Translations under genes and position numbers: made by a program | In this document: positions 34,220-39,816 of the stretch, in pieces | How the letters are laid out: each line of letters begins with the position of its first letter | How positions within the stretch are numbered: the stretch's first letter is position 1 | Notes under the pieces: model-generated | Told to the model about the DNA's origin: nothing | The model's database searches: none | The model's input: only the letters and a program-made list of their open reading frames with translations | NCBI GenBank assembly: GCA_013289445.1 | Contig: JABCZZ010000013.1 | Location: forward strand, 1 to 39,816 | Length of the DNA stretch: 39,816 nt | Source of the DNA: Alphaproteobacteria bacterium | Lineage (GTDB): Bacteria > Pseudomonadota > Alphaproteobacteria > Rickettsiales > JABCZZ01 | Direction of reading: 5' to 3'

Positions 34220-36142
34220 TTAGTAAGCAACCGACGTGATTTCCAGACGATCGACCACTAGATCCAGATCATGGGGCGGCTCATAAACATCGTTGATGAA
34301 GGCGATCCTGACAGGATAATTGCCTTTTTTGAGCCGTGTACGCACGCTGAACCGGCTCATCAGCAGCTGATCTACCTTAAAGATTTTATTATACTCGTCG
34401 CCAATGGAAACTCGCGCTTCTGCCCACGTGCCAAAATATTCGCTGCTGCGCGCATACAGATCGATCTGGTATGTTCCATCATGAGGAATCTCCATATACC
34501 GCTCAATGTATCCGTTAGTGGCCATTAACAGCCCTTCGTTAGCTTTTTCAAAATATTCGATTTGTCTGCGTGAATATTCCTGGGCATGAAATACCTGCGT
34601 GAATTCCCCCCTGACCATAGGGAACTCAGGCACATGCATGGGTAACGGATGTTTCCTGGGTAACAGCCATTGATATATGCCGTAAGTGGCCACTCGTTCG
34701 TAGTTACGGGTAAGCGGTTCCAGCATGCTGGGGGGAACAAGCGAGTAGCCGTAGTAATTTTTATAACTTAAATCTACCACTGCAGAGAACTCGCACCGTT
34801 CCAGGCGTTTGGCAAAATCCGACAGATTTATCTGGCCCTGTGTTTCCAAATAGGACGCATTATAGCCGTCATATAACGTTAGGCCGCGATTGTAACGCAG
34901 ACCTTCACCGTTTGAAAGAAAGAAAATATCCCCTTTTTTGTTTTTTATCAGCTCCTTAAGCATCAGTTGCCCATACGGAAAAAATACCTGCTCCCAATCT
35001 TTTGCCATGGAATCAAATGCCACCCCCGCAGCAACGACAACAGGAATAGCCACGAAAATAGTTTTGTTGGCCGAACGCGCCGCCAGTGTATGTAAAAAAT
35101 CCAGGCACAGCGCTGAAGGAATGGCCCAAAGAAATAATGGCTCAAGGAAATAATTTTTGTCGGCACCGGCTTTAAGGCTCAACAGAAAAAACAATAGGGT
35201 TGAACAAAATGCCGTACATATCAGAAAAAATTTTTCACTGTCGGCAGGGTTTCGCTCCGGGTTATGCCGCTTGGTGTCGATGACTGCGCCACCTATTCCG
35301 AGCAGCAGAAGTAGCAGCGAGCCAGGCAGGACATTGGTGATAATCATGTGCGCAGCACCGTTCCATGACGGGGGCGCAAGATTTGCCATCATCGTATTGG
35401 CAATATACCAACCTCCTGAGAGCTTTTGAGTAAGCGCTAGTCCTGCAGCCAGTATAGCGCCAAGACAGAACATCCATTTGAAAGCCGACTTCCAGTCACG
35501 CTGACTAAGCAAGTAGCATCCCCAACTAAGAGGAGCTGCAATGAAAGAGGGTTTGATGAAAAAGGCTACTGCCCAGAAAATCAACGTGCTCAACCGAAGC
35601 CGGGAGCCCAAGTCAACGCGCAGTGATACAATGCCTAAAAGGGAAAATACCAAAGCAGAAAAATCAGGGCGAGTGCTTACTGCCCATGGAAAGACAATAG
35701 ATAATCCGCATAAGAGCAGCGCTACGATACAGGCAGAACGTTGAGTGCCGCCAATACGTAAAATAAGCGTATGGACGAGCTTAATGCAGCCTGCGAAAGC
35801 CAGCAGAGAAACCGTCCTGCCAATAATATAGGCTGCCGCAACCCCACCCCCTGCAAACTTAACGATGTAGCCACATAATAAATAATATAGCGGGCCATAA
35901 GGCGTGGTCGTGAAAGGAAACTGGCTAAAATCGCGATAAAGCGCATGGTCTGAATTGGCCACACCCAGAATTGAATATACGATTGCTACTTCCGGGATGC
36001 TGGTATCCCATTGATCGGGGAAGCTCACCGACAGTCTTAGCAGATTAAAAACTGCCAGACCGAGCGCAATGGCGGCTATAACATAATCAATAGGGTTCCA
36101 CTCAGCCCACCAATCAGCCCATTTAGTTTTTGATCCAACCAT
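34220..36142 (-). CDS. GT-C-type membrane glycosyltransferase with C-terminal carbohydrate-binding-like domain, copy B1
   Basis: A 640-residue protein with about 10-12 membrane segments of the ArnT/PMT (GT-C) layout. The first extracytoplasmic loop has the acidic DQWDTSIPE and FSQFPFTTTPYGPLYYLL. Such enzymes transfer a sugar from a polyprenyl-phosphate carrier on the periplasmic side. The last ~120 residues form a beta-rich domain ending FINDVYEPPHDLDLVVDR. That FxNDxYxPPxDxxLxV pattern is typical of calcium-dependent xylan-binding modules (CBM36/60-like). I chose the ATG at 36142 because GGAG sits 5 nt upstream; an ATG at 36166 has none. Confidence 0.82.
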   Translation of the reverse strand: MVGSKTKWADWWAEWNPIDYVIAAIALGLAVFNLLRLSVSFPDQWDTSIPEVAIVYSILGVANSDHALYRDFSQFPFTTTPYGPLYYLLCGYIVKFAGGGVAAAYIIGRTVSLLAFAGCIKLVHTLILRIGGTQRSACIVALLLCGLSIVFPWAVSTRPDFSALVFSLLGIVSLRVDLGSRLRLSTLIFWAVAFFIKPSFIAAPLSWGCYLLSQRDWKSAFKWMFCLGAILAAGLALTQKLSGGWYIANTMMANLAPPSWNGAAHMIITNVLPGSLLLLLLGIGGAVIDTKRHNPERNPADSEKFFLICTAFCSTLLFFLLSLKAGADKNYFLEPLFLWAIPSALCLDFLHTLAARSANKTIFVAIPVVVAAGVAFDSMAKDWEQVFFPYGQLMLKELIKNKKGDIFFLSNGEGLRYNRGLTLYDGYNASYLETQGQINLSDFAKRLERCEFSAVVDLSYKNYYGYSLVPPSMLEPLTRNYERVATYGIYQWLLPRKHPLPMHVPEFPMVRGEFTQVFHAQEYSRRQIEYFEKANEGLLMATNGYIERYMEIPHDGTYQIDLYARSSEYFGTWAEARVSIGDEYNKIFKVDQLLMSRFSVRTRLKKGNYPVRIAFINDVYEPPHDLDLVVDRLEITSVAY

Positions 36143-36281
36143 TAATACTCCATAGACTCGCAACATCTAACGTCATCGCTTGCCTGCATTCCAGCATAGC
36201 AATGTCTGGCATTTATATACTATAATAAATTAGTCCTTTCGTTTATTTTTGATCTTTATTCTGGCACAGGCGTCTGCAGCA

Positions 36282-37058
36282 ATGACATTTTCAAAGCAAC
36301 ATCGCTCTCTTTTTATTGGCTTGCTGCTTGTCCTTGAATTGCTGGTGGCTTGTGCGGTGCTTTATCTTGTTCTACAGGCATTCGTGCAGCCAGTAATCGT
36401 CACTCAGCGGAATGAGCGTGATGAAATTTTTATGCTGGCAGCCTATGGCTTGGCTTTTAAGGAATGGGATGGAGATTATGGCCAACAAAAGCCTTTACGT
36501 GGCTCAAATGTCGCGGCAGTGCTGGTACAAGACGATAAAATCGTGGCTTATGGCCTGAACAGAGAGTTCGAAAAACGGCAGCTTTTGTACCATGCCGAGA
36601 TGGACTTAGTGCTTACGTATCTGGACAAGCTGTCTCACACGCAAAAAAACGTGGCAACGTTAGAGGCGGCGACGGTGTATGTAACACTTGAACCTTGCTT
36701 AATGTGCTTTAGCACACTCAGGACACTGGGTGTTGAGCGCATTATTTATGGGGAACGGGACATGGCTCACGGCTCAATAAAAGCACTTCAAGGCAGCTAT
36801 ATGATCCACAGGCCTGAGCTTATCCCCGCGCCTACGCCCTTTGTTAATCAGCTTAACGTAGGATTTTCCCATGCAAGCACTGTGCAGGGCATGAGTTTGA
36901 GAAAATGGCTTCATCGACAAGCAGTGAAAGATATCTACCAATCTGCTTATTGTTCTTTGCTTGTCTATAAACTCAGGTACACCGAAAACAACGATGCTCT
37001 GAAAAACGCTCAAAATTTTCTGCAAGAAACCCCGGGCACAATGCCCACTTGCAAGTAA
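36282..37058 (+). CDS. Membrane-anchored TadA-like cytidine/adenosine deaminase family protein
   Basis: A 258-residue protein with a positively charged start and one membrane segment at about residues 10-35, then a zinc deaminase domain. Zinc and catalytic residues are H104-A-E106 and P138-C139-x-x-C142 in LEPCLMCFSTL, with following VERIIYGERD as in TadA-like enzymes. By the positive-inside rule the catalytic domain faces the periplasm, which is unusual for this family. The substrate is unknown. The ATG at 36282 is preferred over an in-frame TTG at 36249. It lies between the two glycosyltransferase copies, on the opposite strand, ending 5 bp from B2. Confidence 0.82.
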   Translation: MTFSKQHRSLFIGLLLVLELLVACAVLYLVLQAFVQPVIVTQRNERDEIFMLAAYGLAFKEWDGDYGQQKPLRGSNVAAVLVQDDKIVAYGLNREFEKRQLLYHAEMDLVLTYLDKLSHTQKNVATLEAATVYVTLEPCLMCFSTLRTLGVERIIYGERDMAHGSIKALQGSYMIHRPELIPAPTPFVNQLNVGFSHASTVQGMSLRKWLHRQAVKDIYQSAYCSLLVYKLRYTENNDALKNAQNFLQETPGTMPTCK

Positions 37059-37063
37059 TTGCG

Positions 37064-38947
37064 TTATTTTATTGGAACCGATGATATCTCGAGGCTCTGT
37101 ACCTGCAAATTTAGGTCGTAGGGAGGCTTATATTGATCATTAATGAAACCGATTCTTATCGTATAGGTTCCCTTGCGCAGGCGGCCGCGCGTGCTGAATC
37201 GGCTCATTACAGGCTGATCGATAGTGAAAACATGTGAATATTCTCTGCCAACGGAAATATATGCCTGCGCCCACAGGCCAGGAAAATAACTACTTAAAGC
37301 CCGCAGGTCGAACTGATAAAGCCCACTACGCGGAATAATCATTTCTTTTTCAATATAGCCATTGGTATTCAGCAGCATCCCATGTATTTTTACTTCCATG
37401 TCGCCTTTGCTTTGTGAATATTTTTTTGCCATAAACCATTGCGAATCGTTCCCTGTCAGCGATGGAAACTCCGGCACATGGGGCGCGATGGCATGTTTAT
37501 TCAATTTCATCCACAGATACGGCCCATAAATTGCTGCTGGCTGATAATTCCTTGCGATGGGTTCTATAAGGCTGGGCGGCACAATCGTGTGGCCGTAATA
37601 CTCATCCCAATTAATGGAAAGAATCGCATTAAATTTTCTGCCTGCGATCTGCTGTGCCAGTGAAGTAAGGCTAATTTTGTTATAAGACTCCAGATACGAA
37701 GCGTTGTAGCCATCGTGCAGCGTAAGTCCCCGACGCAGTCGCATGCCTTCGCCATTTGAAATAAAAAGAATTTCGCCGGGCGTATGCTCTATCAGCTCAT
37801 CCAATTCCCGCCGACCCGGTTTATCAACAGATTCAATTATATTCTGCGTGGGCGACCAGAATGGCGCATGAAACAGGCTCCAGAACATCCAGACTACGCC
37901 GCAGGATATCAGGGTCATGCAATCAACAGCAACGCGCCTTGATTCTGCAGCCCATTGGCGCAGATCGTCCATGAGAAGTGCAGTGAGTACGGCACACAGG
38001 AACATCGGCTCAACAAAATAGATTGTCCCGCCACCGGCTTTAAGATTGGCAAGGCTGAATAGCAGTGTGGATATGCCTGCAAATAATATCAGCGGATTCG
38101 CTGCCGGCTTTTCGCTTCGTCTGGTATATTGCAATAGCCCGCTTATAAGCCCAAAAACAAAGACAGATAATTCATAGGGTATCATTCCTTGCAGAACCCA
38201 TAGATAAGATGCCCATCCCATTCCCTTCCAAGAAGGCTCGGTGATATTTGCCTTTATAACATTGAGTATAAACTTTCCGCCGGTCAGCCACTCTGCAAGA
38301 GCAACTCCGCTACTGATGGCCAGTCCGAATAAAACGGCCCACAAAAATGCCGGTTTGAAACCTTTCCTAAATAAAAGATAAAGCGTCCATGCAAATGGGC
38401 CCACGATAAAATTCGGCTTAATAAAAAACGCGATAATCCAGATCAAAAATGGTTTTAACTGAAATTCCTCGTTATCTGTGCGAACAAGCGACATACCCCA
38501 GAGTGAAAATGCCATCGCCAGAAAGTCCACGCGGCAGCTGGCTGCCCACGGATAATTCATTGGCATCCCGCATGCGAGCAATGTTGCGAATACTGCCGAT
38601 TTTTTTGTCGCACCGGCACGCCTTGCCAGCACATATACCAGTGCGAGACTAAAGCCGAACGCGGCGAGTGAAATGATGCGGCCCGCTAAATAGGCCGCCG
38701 TCACTGAGCCCCCCATAAGCCTGGCAAACCCGCCTGCTAACAAGTAAAACAGGGGTGCGTAAGGCGTCGTGGTAAAAGGGAATTGGCTGTAGTCACGATA
38801 AAGCGCATGACCAGAACCGGCGACCGCAAGAATTGAATATGCGATCGAAGCTTCAGGATCAGTGGTATCCCACGAATCATTGGCAATCGCGATCAGACTT
38901 ATCAGATTCAGAAGTGCAAAGAAGGCAACGATGGCCAGTAGAGGCAA
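37064..38947 (-). CDS. GT-C-type membrane glycosyltransferase with C-terminal carbohydrate-binding-like domain, copy B2
   Basis: A 627-residue paralogue of B1 with the same plan. It has the acidic loop DSWDTTDPEASIAYSIL and YSQFPFTTTPYAPLFYLL, about 10-12 membrane segments, and LRRGLTLHDGYNASYLES. The C-terminal domain ends FINDQYKPPYDLNLQVQS. The listed start is the first conventional codon (TTG, 38947). It has no ribosome site and truncates the region aligning with B1. An AAGGAG site and an ATA codon at 38992 in the same frame would add 15 residues (IRQREESPKKLAAID), which align with B1; that is likely the true start. Confidence 0.82.
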   Translation of the reverse strand: MPLLAIVAFFALLNLISLIAIANDSWDTTDPEASIAYSILAVAGSGHALYRDYSQFPFTTTPYAPLFYLLAGGFARLMGGSVTAAYLAGRIISLAAFGFSLALVYVLARRAGATKKSAVFATLLACGMPMNYPWAASCRVDFLAMAFSLWGMSLVRTDNEEFQLKPFLIWIIAFFIKPNFIVGPFAWTLYLLFRKGFKPAFLWAVLFGLAISSGVALAEWLTGGKFILNVIKANITEPSWKGMGWASYLWVLQGMIPYELSVFVFGLISGLLQYTRRSEKPAANPLILFAGISTLLFSLANLKAGGGTIYFVEPMFLCAVLTALLMDDLRQWAAESRRVAVDCMTLISCGVVWMFWSLFHAPFWSPTQNIIESVDKPGRRELDELIEHTPGEILFISNGEGMRLRRGLTLHDGYNASYLESYNKISLTSLAQQIAGRKFNAILSINWDEYYGHTIVPPSLIEPIARNYQPAAIYGPYLWMKLNKHAIAPHVPEFPSLTGNDSQWFMAKKYSQSKGDMEVKIHGMLLNTNGYIEKEMIIPRSGLYQFDLRALSSYFPGLWAQAYISVGREYSHVFTIDQPVMSRFSTRGRLRKGTYTIRIGFINDQYKPPYDLNLQVQSLEISSVPIK

Positions 38948-38989
38948 ATCGATTGCTGCCAGCTTCTTCGGGCTTTCCTCACGCTGACG

Positions 38990-39005
38990 TATGGCGCCTC
39001 TCCTT
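38990..39005 (-). promoter_or_regulatory. Ribosome-binding site with ATA codon ahead of glycosyltransferase B2
   Basis: On the minus strand AAGGAG (39005-39000) is followed after 7 nt by ATA (38992-38990), in frame with B2. The spacing is ideal. No ATG, GTG or TTG stands at this place. An in-frame TGA lies just upstream of the site, which fixes the frame's limit. Confidence 0.5.
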
Positions 39006-39086
39006 CAAAAAATTAATGCGCTATGTATCGCACGCCATGCCATATCTGTTCTATGTCCATTTGCTTGTCAAGTTCAGCGAGTATTT

Positions 39087-39713
39087 ATGCTTCTTCGGCA
39101 TTCGGCTGACAAAACACATGCTGAAAAAGAATCAGCAAAGGTTTATAATGAAGCCGGCCTGATCACAGGAGGATGCCATAGCAAACCGGATACTACCCAA
39201 AAACGCCCTACAGAGCCCGATAAAAAAGCGGAATGCAAGAATCTGTGCGTAAACGTATGGAATATTAGTTATAGAAGCTATATTAGCGGAAGGCCTTATC
39301 TTTATCAGCTGCCGGAAAGCCTTAACTTCATTGCCGAGGTGTTGAAATCTGAACACCATCAGAACGATTTGGCAAAAAAATTAACGAGTGCGCTTGAAGC
39401 CATAGAATATCTCAGTAGCTTCGTGCAGTCACGTGAGGTGCCGCCATTAACGGAAACCTCCGCCATACCACGGTGTAAAAGCGGCATCATCACTTCATTA
39501 GCCCAAATGCCGCCGCAAACCAGAGAGGCGATGAAGAATCTTTATGCGCTCGAAGAGAATGTCGAAAATGCTGTGCAGATATGCAAGAACGCTAAATTCG
39601 CGAGCCCTATTGCCGAACTCGGCAGAGTCATACCTGAGAGGATGCGCGCCATTGAGCTAAAATCCATGCTTGAAGCTGTGTACACAGGCATAGCGCCCCG
39701 GCGGTTGCGTTAA
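39087..39713 (+). CDS. Hypothetical protein, about 208 residues, start uncertain
   Basis: An open frame ending at 39713, with a start most likely at ATG 39087. The frame is open further upstream to an ATG at 38991, but that overlaps the B2 start region. The product is soluble, charged and mostly helical after residue 85 (LPESLNFIAEVLKSEHH, PPQTREAMKNLYALEENVEN). It has several Cys in the N-terminal part (CHSK, ECKNLC). I recognise no family. A perfect AGGAGG at 39167-39172 has no in-frame start codon at proper spacing. The 3' half looks coding; the first 60 residues are less convincing. Confidence 0.55.
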   Translation: MLLRHSADKTHAEKESAKVYNEAGLITGGCHSKPDTTQKRPTEPDKKAECKNLCVNVWNISYRSYISGRPYLYQLPESLNFIAEVLKSEHHQNDLAKKLTSALEAIEYLSSFVQSREVPPLTETSAIPRCKSGIITSLAQMPPQTREAMKNLYALEENVENAVQICKNAKFASPIAELGRVIPERMRAIELKSMLEAVYTGIAPRRLR

Positions 39714-39761
39714 AAAACATAATTAAATACGCATTCCTGAGCTTTAAGGCGCAAGATAGAT

Positions 39762-39816
39762 ATGCAAGAAGTGCCCGTCTGGAGCAGTGGAAAAAAGCTT
39801 GTGCATTTCGCTATTA
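39762..39816 (+). CDS. Possible start of a gene running off the window
   Basis: An ATG at 39762 opens a frame without a stop to the edge (MQEVPVWSSGKKLVHFAI, 18 residues). An AAGG lies about 14 nt upstream, too far for a good ribosome site. It is on the same strand as the preceding hypothetical gene. Too short to judge. Confidence 0.3.
   Translation, partial: MQEVPVWSSGKKLVHFAI

Noticed and set aside
39167..39180. AGGAGG as the ribosome site of the last hypothetical gene
   Set aside because: The codon at proper spacing is ATA in another frame that stops after 24 codons; no start in the long frame fits it.
1..39816. tRNA, rRNA, CRISPR, insertion sequences, riboswitches
   Set aside because: I scanned for T-loop signatures, regularly spaced repeats and transposase motifs and saw none I could support.

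Overview
The window looks like a chromosomal segment of an alphaproteobacterium. The strongest sign is the order hemC-hemD-mitofilin(Mic60)-hemY, transcribed away from tsaD. Other alphaproteobacterial signs are a chorismate mutase-hisC-prephenate dehydrogenase run, an alphaproteobacterial-type AddB, SdhE, TrmFO, and small Cys-rich lipoproteins resembling those of Rickettsiales and Micavibrio-like lineages. I cannot place it more finely. I found no rRNA, tRNA, CRISPR array, transposase, integrase or prophage. The genome is compact: genes overlap by 1-20 bp within operons, and nine convergent gene pairs end within 17 bp of each other or overlap.

Left part (1-19 kb) is mostly housekeeping. On the minus strand are a cut-off hypothetical gene and a Nudix hydrolase. 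A plus-strand operon follows: PH-domain protein, histidinol-phosphatase (hisN), GNAT acetyltransferase and trmFO. A PAS plus degenerate-GGDEF protein meets trmFO tail to tail and is divergent from sdhE-mfd. The aromatic amino acid run (chorismate mutase, hisC, tyrosine-branch dehydrogenase) comes next, then an unknown 132-residue protein and tsaD on the minus strand. The heme/envelope operon hemC, hemD, mic60, hemY ends against a small lipoprotein gene.

Middle part (18-27 kb) holds a TPR protein, an unknown 118-residue protein, a TauE/SafE permease overlapping addB (addA is not beside it), and an orphan RecA-fold ATPase with an unrecognised N-terminal half. Next to that is a 55-residue lipoprotein that resembles VirB7-type proteins, then two unknown small proteins flanking an AT-rich divergent intergenic region with three inverted repeats. 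A secreted Pro/Ser/Thr repeat protein follows.

Right part (27-39.8 kb) looks like an envelope or surface-glycan island. It has a DUF4337 membrane protein, two copies of an unrecognised ~500-residue polytopic protein family (A1, A2), a TVP38/DedA-type protein, a secreted Sel1-repeat protein, an LTA-synthase-like sulfatase-fold transferase, and two copies of a GT-C-type glycosyltransferase with a C-terminal calcium/carbohydrate-binding-like domain (B1, B2). Between B1 and B2 lies a membrane-anchored TadA-like deaminase whose topology predicts a periplasmic catalytic domain. The nested layout A1-x-A2 then B1-deaminase-B2 is the best candidate in this window for an undescribed system. Its role in modifying an envelope glycan or lipid is my inference. 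The window ends in an unknown 208-residue protein and possibly the start of one more gene.
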